Source: Candidatus Gastranaerophilales bacterium
GTDB lineage: Bacteria > Cyanobacteriota > Vampirovibrionia > Gastranaerophilales > Gastranaerophilaceae
Assembly (NCBI GenBank): GCA_944323135.1
Contig: CALURI010000015.1
Coordinates: forward strand, 1 to 50,348
Reading direction: 5' to 3'
Length of the DNA stretch: 50,348 nt
Of the stretch, positions 26,872 through 35,929 are shown piece after piece. Position 1 is the stretch's first letter; every line of letters begins with the position of its first letter. The notes beneath the pieces are model-generated. The model saw only the letters and a list, made by a program, of their open reading frames with translations, was not told where the DNA came from and made no database searches. The translations under genes and the position numbers were made by a program.

Positions 26872-27930
26872 TTATGTAATAGCAATTTCCATCAAAGATT
26901 TTATTGCAGGCCATTCAAGTTTCCACAAGCCTGAAGCGTCAAGTGCATAATTCCCTACACAGGCGAGCTTGCAGTCTTTACATTTATTTACTGTTTCAAT
27001 AAACAGTGGATCTTTTATTACATCTTTTAATGGTCTGTTTCTTACGCTTATAAATGGTTTTCTGTCATAGCAGCGTAACATATCACCGTTTGAATAGATT
27101 ACTGTTGCAATACGAGGCCAATGACATTCGTAATAAGTTTTCTTATTAATTATGTAATCCATAAAGTAATATGAATTTCTAATCGGGTAACCGTTTTTCT
27201 TTAACTCTTTTATTTTTATAAACATATCGGCAAGCTGTTCATTTTCAAGCTCTGTTTCTACAACATTTTGAGCTTCTTCAGGTCTTGATGCAGCTTTATT
27301 TACCGTAAAATACAATAAAATATCAGCATCTTTACAATATTGAGCAACTTCTTTTATTTGTTCAAAATTAGTTTGGGTTGATACTGTACAGCATACGTAA
27401 ATTCTCATTTTGGGAGAATGAATTTTATGATATTCAATGCCGGACATTACTTTATCGCAAATTCCCGGCATGTGTCTGATATCATCGTGGGCTTTGCCTA
27501 TTGCATCTAATGATACAAACATTAAATCAGTATATTTTGCAAAATCAGGGTTTGATTCTAAATACCAGCCGTTAGTTGCAATTTTTGTATAAAGACCTGC
27601 ATCATGTGATGCTTTGCAAATTTGTGCGAAATCTTCTCTTAATAAGGGTTCTCCTCCCCACAAAATGCTGTCCATATAACCAATTTGTCCTGCTTCCGTA
27701 AGAAGTCTTACAATTTCTTCAGTCGGCATATCATCATTGCCTTTTTTAGATTTCCAAAAACAGAAGTCGCAATCACAATTACATTTGCTTGTAACCATCA
27801 GTGAAAAGCATAAAGGTTTAGGTGTTTTTGAAAGTCTGCTTGCAATACATTCTAATGCCCCGCCTGCAAGATGTCTGTAATATTTTAGGCGTTCGAAAGT
27901 CATTTCATTTCTTGATTTTGTAATCATCAA
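26872..27930 (-). CDS. Radical SAM/SPASM-type protein
   Basis: Radical SAM enzyme, 352 aa, with Cys50-x3-Cys54-x2-Cys57 (KCNCDCDFC), the LWGGEPLLRED motif, and a C-terminal cysteine set (CHWPR, RCYDR, KCKDCKLAC) typical of SPASM or twitch auxiliary clusters. It lies between the CoA-activase-like gene upstream and the SLBB export gene downstream, all on the minus strand. It is distinct from the 508-aa radical SAM protein at 21812-23338. Peptide maturation, or modification of a lipid or sugar, are both possible; nothing in the sequence decides. No small precursor peptide gene is evident next to it. Confidence 0.85.
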   Translation of the reverse strand: MMITKSRNEMTFERLKYYRHLAGGALECIASRLSKTPKPLCFSLMVTSKCNCDCDFCFWKSKKGNDDMPTEEIVRLLTEAGQIGYMDSILWGGEPLLREDFAQICKASHDAGLYTKIATNGWYLESNPDFAKYTDLMFVSLDAIGKAHDDIRHMPGICDKVMSGIEYHKIHSPKMRIYVCCTVSTQTNFEQIKEVAQYCKDADILLYFTVNKAASRPEEAQNVVETELENEQLADMFIKIKELKKNGYPIRNSYYFMDYIINKKTYYECHWPRIATVIYSNGDMLRCYDRKPFISVRNRPLKDVIKDPLFIETVNKCKDCKLACVGNYALDASGLWKLEWPAIKSLMEIAIT

Positions 27931-28019
27931 TATCCCCTCTCAGCTATTTATAAATTCAAGACTATCATAAACAAATTATTGGAACAAAAAATATTACCCA
28001 AATGGATAATATTTTTACA

Positions 28020-29171
28020 TTAATTATTAATTTTTTTTAATTGTTTCCTTTTAATCAAATCTATAAAAGCTTCAATTCTTGTTATATAACCGGCTTTGCC
28101 TGTTTGTTCGTCAAGTACCAAAGAAAGAGTTGGAATATCTTCTTCTCTGCTGACTTTTGGCAAGATATTTTGAGCTACAATTTCAGGCATGCAAGAAAAT
28201 GGTGAAATATGAATGATTCCATCTATCCCATGTTTTGCAGCATAAACTGTATCTCCGATTGTTTCTATACATTCTCCGCCGATTGCGCGTTTCATATATT
28301 TTTTTGCATATTTGACGGATCTTTCTCTATGAGATTCTTTGTGATAAAAAATTGAAGGTTTTAATACATGTTCAAGCCAATCCCCAAACATAATCTGTCT
28401 TTGAACTTCTACTCCCATATCTCCAAGTTCTTTTTCAATATTTTGGTTGGTATAAGGATCCAAAAGTACAAAAAATTCTCCTATAAGGTAAACAATCGGA
28501 ACTTTTTTATTTGTATCTATCGGGATTTTTTTAAAATCTTCTATTATCCTTTGTTTTAATTTTTTTGCTTCCCATACAGAATTTGTTTCATCAGTTATTT
28601 CAAGCCATTTATTATAACATTTTTCGGCATCACCTTTATGTAGTTCTCTTGGTCTTGTATAAAAAAGCAAACGTTCTGCAGTGTCAATTGCAAAAAATTT
28701 GTTAAAACCCAGACTAAAACCTTTATAATAACACCAGGGATTTATGCAATGAGTTACATGCCAAAAAGCGTGAAGTGTCTGTTTCATTTTACTTTTATAC
28801 ATATCAAAAATAACCATGTCGAATTTATAGCCCATTGATTTTAGAGTTTTTTGAGCCATTTTTGTGTAATTCCCGAGTCTGCAAGAACCAGGAGCTTGAA
28901 ACATCATAAGAGTATTAGCACCTTGTTCTAAAGCCATAATATAATTCGCCAGATTTAATTTGTATGGAAGACAAATCCCTTCAATACTTTTTCTTACTCC
29001 TATTTCTAATGTTTCATTACTGTTAGGAGGAGGTATTACAACTTCTGCTCCTAAAGATAGTAAAAGAGCTTTTAATGGGATATCAATTCTACCCATTCGC
29101 GGCCAGGCAATAATCCTTTGTTTTGTCGGAATTTTATTTTCCATTTTAACATTTTCTGTTTTGTCATTCAT
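28020..29171 (-). CDS. CoA protein activase / 2-hydroxyacyl-CoA dehydratase-like iron-sulfur protein
   Basis: 383-aa protein of the 'CoA protein activase' group related to the D component of 2-hydroxyacyl-CoA dehydratases and double-cubane iron-sulfur proteins. Diagnostic segments are PRMGRIDIPLKALL, VVIPPPNSNETLEIG, GICLPYKLNL, APGSCRLGNY and SPFSCMPE, with cysteines at each likely cluster-ligand position. The C-terminus LVLDEQTGKAGYITRIEAF matches that of the protein at 30254-31339, so the two are distant paralogues and may work as a pair. The ASKHA ATPase that normally energises such proteins is not in the window. The substrate is unknown. Confidence 0.85.
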   Translation of the reverse strand: MNDKTENVKMENKIPTKQRIIAWPRMGRIDIPLKALLLSLGAEVVIPPPNSNETLEIGVRKSIEGICLPYKLNLANYIMALEQGANTLMMFQAPGSCRLGNYTKMAQKTLKSMGYKFDMVIFDMYKSKMKQTLHAFWHVTHCINPWCYYKGFSLGFNKFFAIDTAERLLFYTRPRELHKGDAEKCYNKWLEITDETNSVWEAKKLKQRIIEDFKKIPIDTNKKVPIVYLIGEFFVLLDPYTNQNIEKELGDMGVEVQRQIMFGDWLEHVLKPSIFYHKESHRERSVKYAKKYMKRAIGGECIETIGDTVYAAKHGIDGIIHISPFSCMPEIVAQNILPKVSREEDIPTLSLVLDEQTGKAGYITRIEAFIDLIKRKQLKKINN

Positions 29172-29192
29172 AAAAAATATCCTATCACAAAT

Positions 29193-30245
29193 TTATTTTA
29201 CCAGTATTGGGTTTGAGTATATCCAAGGATTATTTTTATATTTTGCTTCAAATCTGTATTTGCCGAATTTTTCAATTTTTAACTTAATTTGGTCTGATAT
29301 CGCAGAATAAAAATGTTCTCCATTTCTTAGAATTTTTATAGAAGCTTTTTGGAAAAGATTTATATATAAATATGTATTTTCTGTGAAATTTACACTTTCT
29401 CCGCAGCAGGCTTGTTCAATATCATTTTTAATCATAAATACCGGAAGATTTTTTGATTTTGAATACATTTTATTTACAATTATATTTTTTCCGTATTTTA
29501 TTGAATTTAAGATGTTTTCTTTTGCTTCTTCAAAATTATCCGGTAATTTATTATTAAGAATTAAAATATTGTTTAATGTTTTAAAACAGTATTCATAGGG
29601 GAAAATTTTTATGGGAATAATATATTTGGTAACTTTTAACGCGTGAGCATCAACTCCTGCTATTGCCGGAACAATTTTGGTATTTTTTATATTTAAATCA
29701 TCCCACCAAATAAGAGTTTTTGCATTTGGGCCTTTTATCAGTTTATGTCTGAAAAAATAAGCATAAGCTATTTTTAAAATATTTGTATCATCATAATTAT
29801 CAGCCCAGTCAGAAAACCAATTCCATATTTCTAAACCGTCTGCATTTATTGATTTATCCAGCCATTTTATTGGTTTTGCTTTATTTCTTCTTTTATCTGA
29901 TTCATCAGGGTGGGTGACAAAACCAAAACCGCCTTGATGTTTTACGGCTTCTATATAAGTTTTTGGATTTTCAGAAGGTTTTACTTCATTTTTAATATTC
30001 AATGCTAAATAATGATTATTATATTGGGGAGATATTTCTTCTCCTACTATTACGTAAACCCCGTTGTAAATCCCCTCTTTTATTTCCATTTTATTATGGT
30101 CTGAAATTATGATCCAAAAAAGTCCTGCTTTTTTTGCAGCTTTTGTTATTTCATCAATATTACCTGTGCCGTCTGAATATTCGGAATGTATATGTATGGC
30201 TCCGGAATATAAAAATAATTTGTTTTTTAATTTTTGTTTATTCAT
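29193..30245 (-). CDS. PHP-domain metal-dependent hydrolase
   Basis: 350-aa protein with an N-terminal PHP domain: His18-x-His20 (HIHSEYSDG), Asp49-His50 (SDHN), GEE, a conserved His in NNHYLAL, VTHPDES and GVDAHA supply nearly the complete trinuclear metal ligand set, so the enzyme should be an active phosphoesterase. The C-terminal ~110 residues form a beta-rich domain of unknown role. It is not a DNA polymerase or histidinol phosphatase by length or context. It is placed between the two CoA-activase-like genes, with gaps of 8 and 21 bases, suggesting a shared pathway I cannot name. Confidence 0.82.
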   Translation of the reverse strand: MNKQKLKNKLFLYSGAIHIHSEYSDGTGNIDEITKAAKKAGLFWIIISDHNKMEIKEGIYNGVYVIVGEEISPQYNNHYLALNIKNEVKPSENPKTYIEAVKHQGGFGFVTHPDESDKRRNKAKPIKWLDKSINADGLEIWNWFSDWADNYDDTNILKIAYAYFFRHKLIKGPNAKTLIWWDDLNIKNTKIVPAIAGVDAHALKVTKYIIPIKIFPYEYCFKTLNNILILNNKLPDNFEEAKENILNSIKYGKNIIVNKMYSKSKNLPVFMIKNDIEQACCGESVNFTENTYLYINLFQKASIKILRNGEHFYSAISDQIKLKIEKFGKYRFEAKYKNNPWIYSNPILVK

Positions 30246-30253
30246 ATCAAAAA

Positions 30254-31339
30254 TTATTTCATAGATCCTGTTAAAATTTTGTTATTGTTAATTTCGACAA
30301 TTTCAGTAATCTGTTTTGTGATTTTATGTGAATTTTTGTCAATAAGTCTTCTTTTCTTTCTCATTAACATATCAATAAAAGCTTCCAATCTTGTAACAAA
30401 ACCGGCTTCCCCTGTATGTTCATCAATTGTCAAATGAATTAAGGGCATGCCTTTTTCTTTACAATGATATGTCATTTCATCTACCATTAATGAATCAGGT
30501 CCGCAGCCGAATGCTGACAGAGCAATTATGCCATCAACTTTATTATTTAATAAATAATATGCCGCAGTTCCCGTTAATTCTAATTCATTGGCCCAGTATT
30601 GAATTTCTCCCAAAGCTTTAATAGATGAAATAGCTTTTTCACGGGAAACGTTTATTGATGTATAAACTTTTACATCCATTTTTTCCAATTTTTTTATAAG
30701 GTTCATTGAAATCCTATCATCAAAAAGATTATACCCATGAGCCATAATTACAACAGATAATGGTTTTACAATTTCAACTGTATTTTTAATTAATTTTCCT
30801 TCAATTGCATTTTTAAGAGCTTCTTGATAACAAATTCCGGATTGAGTCATTTTACAAAATCTGTTATATGTTTCCCACCCGGCATTAATTGCATTTTTAA
30901 TACGAATAGAATCTTTAATTTCAAAAGCATTTGCAATTTGTGTACAAAAGTTTTTAAAATCTATATTTTCAGTTTTATCAAGGGTTGGTTCTATCATTGT
31001 AAAATCACGATTAATTACATTTCTTATAATTTCTGGCAACCCTCTTATCTTGCTGCAATTATTAATTTTATAATCTGTAGATTGAATTGATGGTACAAAA
31101 ATTACGTTGCAGCCTTTATCAAGTAAATTTATTATGTGGCCGGCAAAAACTTTTACAGGTAAACAGGTATCGGATACTACATATTTACACCCTTCATTTA
31201 TGATTTTTGTTGTAGTTTTGTCAGATAAAATTATTTTTATCCCTAGTGATTTAAAAAATCCATAATAAAAAGGGTAACTATTATAATATGAAATTGCTCT
31301 TGGTATTCCTATTTTTTTATTAAAAAAAGAATTATTCAT
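30254..31339 (-). CDS. DUF2229-type acyl-CoA dehydratase activase-related protein
   Basis: 361-aa protein with the N-terminal signature KIGIPRAISYYNSYPF, Cys51, SDTCLPVKVF (Cys59) and later ALSAFGCGPDS, matching the DUF2229 / activase-related family that accompanies 2-hydroxyacyl-CoA dehydratase-like enzymes. It ends with LTIDEHTGEAGFVTRLEAF, the same tail signature as the protein at 28020-29171. Both proteins likely bind iron-sulfur clusters and act together in an ATP-driven one-electron reduction, but no ATPase subunit is present locally. It is the first gene of this minus-strand string. Confidence 0.83.
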   Translation of the reverse strand: MNNSFFNKKIGIPRAISYYNSYPFYYGFFKSLGIKIILSDKTTTKIINEGCKYVVSDTCLPVKVFAGHIINLLDKGCNVIFVPSIQSTDYKINNCSKIRGLPEIIRNVINRDFTMIEPTLDKTENIDFKNFCTQIANAFEIKDSIRIKNAINAGWETYNRFCKMTQSGICYQEALKNAIEGKLIKNTVEIVKPLSVVIMAHGYNLFDDRISMNLIKKLEKMDVKVYTSINVSREKAISSIKALGEIQYWANELELTGTAAYYLLNNKVDGIIALSAFGCGPDSLMVDEMTYHCKEKGMPLIHLTIDEHTGEAGFVTRLEAFIDMLMRKKRRLIDKNSHKITKQITEIVEINNNKILTGSMK

Positions 31340-31647
31340 TGTAAATTGTTAAATATTACCTATTAATTAAAAAAACTTCTCACATAAAGTATACAACAAG
31401 CAAGTAAAAATAAAATACTTTTTGTAAAATATAGCTATTAATATAAAATTGGTAAATGTTAAATAATCTGTGGTAATTCTTTTATATAAAGGTAAGGTGC
31501 TCATCAGCAATAGTTATTTTATTTTAAATATTAAGAAAAATTATTATTATAAAAAAGAATTTGTTTATTTGTGTTAATATTGTTTTGTAAAATAAGAAGT
31601 AATAATTTATATATTAACTAATTAAAATTTATTAAAGAGGTTAGGGA
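31340..31647. other. Divergent intergenic region before the sugar operon
   Basis: About 300 extremely AT-rich bases between divergent gene strings. It should contain promoters for both, and TAAAAT at 31588-31593 is a possible plus-strand -10 element, but no -35 stands out. The ribosome site AGAGG (31636-31640) lies seven bases before a TTG start. I see no gene, repeat or terminator here. Confidence 0.4.
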
Positions 31648-32682
31648 TTGTCCATATCGGAAAAGTTAGAAATTTTTATAATTACATTTAACAGAGCTAA
31701 AAAACTTCAAAATGTTCTAAGTCAAATTTTTATGGAAAATTCTCCAGTTAAAAATTTTGATATAACTGTCATTGATAATAATTCAACTGATTTTACAGAA
31801 GATGTTGTATCTAAATTCCAGGCTTTAAACAGTAATTTGAAGTATGAAAAAAATAAATATAATATAGGTGGAAATGCAAATATTGTAAAAGCTTTTTATA
31901 AAGCGAATAAAGATTATGTATGGATTCTTGCAGATAATGATGATTTATGCTGGGATGGCTGGGAACAAGTTGAACAGTTTATAAAAGAAGATTCTGATGC
32001 TGTTGTTGTTGCAACGTATGAATGTCCAAAATATGATATTGCTCAATTATATGATCAAATGACATTTTTACCGGGTGTTATTTATAAAACAAATAATATT
32101 GATGATACTGTTATGGGGAATATGGAATTTAATATTTCAAATATGTTCCCTCATCTTGCACTGGCTTCAAAATTGATAAATGAAAATAAAAAGATTTCAA
32201 TTGTAGATAATGCGATTGTCTTAGTCAGAGATAATTGTGATGAAAACGGTAAATACGTTTATACAAGAGGTTATAAATCTGATGATGTTCATCCGTTGCA
32301 AAAAGGGATGAATTGGATTAGCGGTTATGCAAATTCTTTATATTTGATAAAAGATAAAAAAATTAGAAATTATATTATTTCGCATAATCGGTATTGTACA
32401 GAATTGAATTCTGCAAAAGTTTTATTTTGGTTAAAAAAAGAACCTGAACAAAATTTATATAATTATTTATGTGTTTTTGCAGTCCTTTCATTTTGTGATA
32501 AATTAAGGTTTATATTAAGTTTGATTTTTTATTATTCTTTATACAGAATTATTTATATCAGTAAAAGAGAACGTTTTAATGATATAAATAAAATATTATC
32601 TGTACAGTTTGATTTAAGACTTTTCTCATTTATAAAAATTAAAATATTTAAAATAAATAAAAATATAGAAGGAGTATATTAA
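31648..32682 (+). CDS. GT2-family glycosyltransferase with TTG start
   Basis: GT-A fold transferase, 344 aa. FIITFNRAKKL (residues 10-20), VIDNNS (41-46) and ILADNDD (93-99) form the nucleotide-sugar and metal site. The start is TTG, supported by AGAGG seven bases upstream; the first ATG lies after the nucleotide-binding strand and would destroy the fold. The C-terminal part has a hydrophobic stretch (LSLIFYYSLYRIIYI) that may anchor it to the membrane. It opens the plus-strand operon, and its stop overlaps the rfbF start by one base. Confidence 0.88.
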   Translation: MSISEKLEIFIITFNRAKKLQNVLSQIFMENSPVKNFDITVIDNNSTDFTEDVVSKFQALNSNLKYEKNKYNIGGNANIVKAFYKANKDYVWILADNDDLCWDGWEQVEQFIKEDSDAVVVATYECPKYDIAQLYDQMTFLPGVIYKTNNIDDTVMGNMEFNISNMFPHLALASKLINENKKISIVDNAIVLVRDNCDENGKYVYTRGYKSDDVHPLQKGMNWISGYANSLYLIKDKKIRNYIISHNRYCTELNSAKVLFWLKKEPEQNLYNYLCVFAVLSFCDKLRFILSLIFYYSLYRIIYISKRERFNDINKILSVQFDLRLFSFIKIKIFKINKNIEGVY

Positions 32683-33485
32683 TGAAAGTTGTAATACTTG
32701 CAGGTGGCTTAGGGACAAGATTATCTGAAGAAACAAGATTGATGCCAAAACCAATGGTTGCAATTGGTGGCAAACCTATATTGTGGCATATTATGAAATC
32801 ATATTCTTATTATGGATTTAATGATTTTATAATATTGACAGGTTATAAATCTCACGTGATTAAAGATTATTTTGTCCACTATTATCAGCAATATTCAGAC
32901 ATTACAGTAGATATGCTGAATAATACTGTTGATATTCACAGAATAGAAACAGAACCTTGGAAGGTTACAATGTTGTATACCGGATTAGATACAATGACCG
33001 GCAGCCGTATCAAAAAAGCTCAGGAATATATTGGGAATGAAAGGTTTTTGTTGACTTATGGTGATGGTGTTTCTGATGTAAATATAAAAGAGCTTGTTAA
33101 ATATCACGAAAACAAAGGAAAGTATTTAACAATGACTGCAGTTCAACCATCAGGTAAATTTGGAGCTTTAAATCTTTCATCTTCAAATGATGTATTATCA
33201 TTTAAAGAAAAACCGAAAGGAGATGGAGCTTGGGTTAATGGAGGTTTCTTTGTTTGTGAACCGGAAATATTTGATTATATTGATGGATCGCATAATAAAG
33301 TTATTTTTGAACGTGAACCGCTGGAAAATCTTGCTCAAGACAGACAATTATGTGCATATAAGCATGACGGATTCTGGAAACCTATGGATACATTGAAGGA
33401 TAAAATTGATTTGACTGCAATGTGGGAAGAGGGGAATGCTCCTTGGGCAAAATGGTTAAATAAAAAAGAGGTGGTAAATGTTTAA
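32682..33485 (+). CDS. rfbF: Glucose-1-phosphate cytidylyltransferase
   Basis: Makes CDP-glucose from glucose-1-phosphate and CTP, the entry step of CDP-3,6-dideoxyhexose synthesis. At 267 aa it has the family length. GGLGTR (residues 8-13), MPKPM (21-25), GGKPILWH and LTYGDGVSDV match RfbF/AscA proteins closely, as does FKEKPKGDGAWVNGGFFV. Good upstream GGAG site. It overlaps rfbG by eight bases. With the next two genes it forms the classical rfbFGH block in canonical order. Confidence 0.95.
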   Translation: MKVVILAGGLGTRLSEETRLMPKPMVAIGGKPILWHIMKSYSYYGFNDFIILTGYKSHVIKDYFVHYYQQYSDITVDMLNNTVDIHRIETEPWKVTMLYTGLDTMTGSRIKKAQEYIGNERFLLTYGDGVSDVNIKELVKYHENKGKYLTMTAVQPSGKFGALNLSSSNDVLSFKEKPKGDGAWVNGGFFVCEPEIFDYIDGSHNKVIFEREPLENLAQDRQLCAYKHDGFWKPMDTLKDKIDLTAMWEEGNAPWAKWLNKKEVVNV

Positions 33486-34566
33486 TAATATTTATAAGGG
33501 CAAAAAAGTTTTTTTAACAGGGCATACAGGGTTTAAAGGTAGTTGGCTTGCTCTATGGTTGACTTCAATGGGTGCAGATGTCTGCGGATATTCATTAGCA
33601 CCTAATACTCAGCCGTCTATGTTCGAAGAACTTGACATAGAAAATAAAATATCAAAATCTGTAATCGGTAATATTTTAGATAGCGGCAAATTAGAGCAGG
33701 CTATGATAGAATTTCAACCGGATATAGTTTTTCATTTAGCGGCACAGCCTCTTGTAAGATTGTCTTATGCAGAACCGCTTTTGACATATCAGACAAATGT
33801 TATAGGGACTTTAAATGTTTTAATTGCAGCTGAAAAATGTAAGTCAGTTAAAGCTTTTGTTAATATAACTACAGATAAATGTTATGAAAATAAAGAAATT
33901 AACAGAGGATATAGAGAAGATGAACCTATGGGCGGATATGATATGTATTCATCATCAAAGGGCTGTGTAGAAATCATGTCTTCATCATTCAGACGTTCAT
34001 TTTTGCAAGGCGAAGAAGGTTACGCAATGGCGACTGCCAGAGCAGGAAATGTAATTGGCGGTGGTGATTGGGCTTTAGATAGATTAATCCCTGACTGTGT
34101 CAGATATATTAATTCCGGACTGAAAATAGAAATAAGAAATCCGATTGCAGTCAGACCTTGGCAGCATGTATTAGAACCTTTATCCGGATATTTACTTTTA
34201 GGACAAAAACTTTTGGAAGAAGGTAAAAAATTTGCAGAAGGTTTTAACTTTGGACCAAATGAAGAAAGTGTTTTAAAGGTTGCAGAAGTTGCCCAAATGG
34301 TTGTAGATAATTATGGTAAGGGAGAAGTTGTTGTTCATAAAAAAGATAATTTGCACGAGGCTAATCTTCTTATGTTGAATATTGAAAAAGCTGAAAAAGT
34401 TTTAGGCTGGACACCAACTTATACTGCAGAAGTTGCAATTGCCAAAACAGTTGATTGGTATAAACATTTTTATGCAAAAGATGCAGATATGTATGAATAC
34501 ACATTGAAACAAATACAAGAATATGAGGGAAATATAAAATGGAACAAGAATTACGCAATAAAGTAA
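33478..34566 (+). CDS. rfbG: CDP-glucose 4,6-dehydratase
   Basis: Short-chain dehydrogenase/reductase-fold enzyme, 362 aa, converting CDP-glucose to CDP-4-keto-6-deoxyglucose with bound NAD. The Rossmann motif is GHTGFKG (residues 15-21); the catalytic triad segment is YSSSK (in YDMYSSSKGC), with ITTDKCYENKE before it. AVRPWQHVLEPLSGY is typical of RfbG rather than dTDP-glucose dehydratases. It overlaps rfbF by 8 and rfbH by 28 bases. Confidence 0.95.
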   Translation: MFNNIYKGKKVFLTGHTGFKGSWLALWLTSMGADVCGYSLAPNTQPSMFEELDIENKISKSVIGNILDSGKLEQAMIEFQPDIVFHLAAQPLVRLSYAEPLLTYQTNVIGTLNVLIAAEKCKSVKAFVNITTDKCYENKEINRGYREDEPMGGYDMYSSSKGCVEIMSSSFRRSFLQGEEGYAMATARAGNVIGGGDWALDRLIPDCVRYINSGLKIEIRNPIAVRPWQHVLEPLSGYLLLGQKLLEEGKKFAEGFNFGPNEESVLKVAEVAQMVVDNYGKGEVVVHKKDNLHEANLLMLNIEKAEKVLGWTPTYTAEVAIAKTVDWYKHFYAKDADMYEYTLKQIQEYEGNIKWNKNYAIK

Positions 34567-35918
34567 AAGACGCAGCAAAAGAATATTACAACGCTATATA
34601 TGGCAAAAAAAGAGAATTTGATTATATTCCGCCAAGCGGAAAGCTTTTGGGAGAAGAAGAATTATTAAATATGATTGATGCTTCTTTAGATATGTGGTTA
34701 ACTGCTGGAAGATTTAATAAAGAATTTGAATCAAAATTCGCGAAATATTTGGGTGTCAAATTTGCACTTTCAACTAATTCAGGCTCAAGTGCTAATTTGT
34801 TAGCATTTTCTGCTTTGACTTCCCATAAATTGGGTGATAGAGCATTGAAAAAAGGTGATGAAGTTATTTCTGTTGCAGCTGGGTTTCCAACTACAATAAA
34901 TCCTATTATTCAACATGGTATGGTTCCTGTGTTTGTTGATTGTGAGATAGGAACTTATAATATTGACGCAGATAAAATAGAAGAAGCAATTACTCCTAAA
35001 ACAAAAGCTATATTCTTGGCTCATACATTAGGAAATAGTTATGATTTAGATAAGATAATGTCACTTGCGGAAAAATATAATCTTTGGGTAATTGAGGATA
35101 GCTGCGATGCGTTAGGCGGAGAATATAAAGGCAAGAAAATCGGTACAATCGGTCATATCGGAACATTTAGTTTTTATCCTGCTCACCATTTAACAATGGG
35201 AGAAGGCGGTGCTGTTGTAACAAATGATCCGCAATTGTATAAGATTATAATGTCATTTAGAGATTGGGGCAGAGATTGTTGTTGTCCTCCCGGACGTGAT
35301 GGCGTTTGCGGAAAGAGATTTTCTCAACAGCTTGGAAATCTTCCGTTTGGGTATGACCACAAATATACTTATTCTCATATCGGATTTAATTTAAAAATTA
35401 CTGATTGGCAAGCAGCTTTAGGTTGTTCTCAAATTGATAAATTAGATAGATTTATTGGTATAAGAACTCATAATGCGGCTCGTTTGACTGAAAAATTATC
35501 TAAAATGAGTGAATATTTAATTCTTCCAAAAATCAATAATGGTGTAAAACCTTCTTGGTTTGGCTATTTGATTTCGGTAAAAGAAAATGCACCATTTACA
35601 AAACAAGAAATGGTTGAGTATTTGGAAAGTCATAAAGTTGGTACACGTCAATTGTTTGCAGGTAATATTTTGAGACAGCCTATGATTGTAGATAATGATG
35701 TTAATTTAAGAATTGGCAATTCAAATTTGATAAATTCAAAAGAATTGACAGATGAACATTATAAATTGTTACCTAATACAGACTTTATTATGAATAATAC
35801 TTTCTGGGTCGGTACATTCCCTGCATTAGGAGACGAAGAAATCGATAGAATTGCGGGAACTATTATTGAATTTATTAATAATAAAGTATCTAATGCTTGT
35901 GTTGTTGCAGGGAAATAG
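34539..35918 (+). CDS. rfbH: CDP-4-keto-6-deoxyglucose 3-dehydrase (E1)
   Basis: PMP-dependent iron-sulfur enzyme, 459 aa, that removes the 3-hydroxyl from CDP-4-keto-6-deoxyglucose. SFYPAHHLTMGEGG carries His216-His217 where ordinary aminotransferases of this fold have the PLP lysine, the hallmark of the E1 dehydrase. A cysteine cluster (Cys247-249 and Cys257, CCCPPGRDGVC) fits the [2Fe-2S] site. The reaction normally needs an NADH-dependent flavin/iron-sulfur reductase (E3; AscD/DdhD), which is not in the window; a housekeeping reductase could substitute. The product is CDP-3,6-dideoxy-4-keto-glucose. Confidence 0.95.
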   Translation: MEQELRNKVKDAAKEYYNAIYGKKREFDYIPPSGKLLGEEELLNMIDASLDMWLTAGRFNKEFESKFAKYLGVKFALSTNSGSSANLLAFSALTSHKLGDRALKKGDEVISVAAGFPTTINPIIQHGMVPVFVDCEIGTYNIDADKIEEAITPKTKAIFLAHTLGNSYDLDKIMSLAEKYNLWVIEDSCDALGGEYKGKKIGTIGHIGTFSFYPAHHLTMGEGGAVVTNDPQLYKIIMSFRDWGRDCCCPPGRDGVCGKRFSQQLGNLPFGYDHKYTYSHIGFNLKITDWQAALGCSQIDKLDRFIGIRTHNAARLTEKLSKMSEYLILPKINNGVKPSWFGYLISVKENAPFTKQEMVEYLESHKVGTRQLFAGNILRQPMIVDNDVNLRIGNSNLINSKELTDEHYKLLPNTDFIMNNTFWVGTFPALGDEEIDRIAGTIIEFINNKVSNACVVAGK

Positions 35919-35929
35919 GTGGTAAAATA

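Noticed and set aside
26872-31339. A RiPP (modified peptide) cluster around the radical SAM/SPASM gene
   Set aside because: No small precursor gene or transporter/peptidase is visible in the adjacent gaps.
35897-35929. TTG start giving the transketolase N-subunit 11 extra residues rich in cysteine
   Set aside because: It lies inside rfbH; the ATG at 35930 follows AGGTGG at ideal spacing and gives the family's usual N-terminus.
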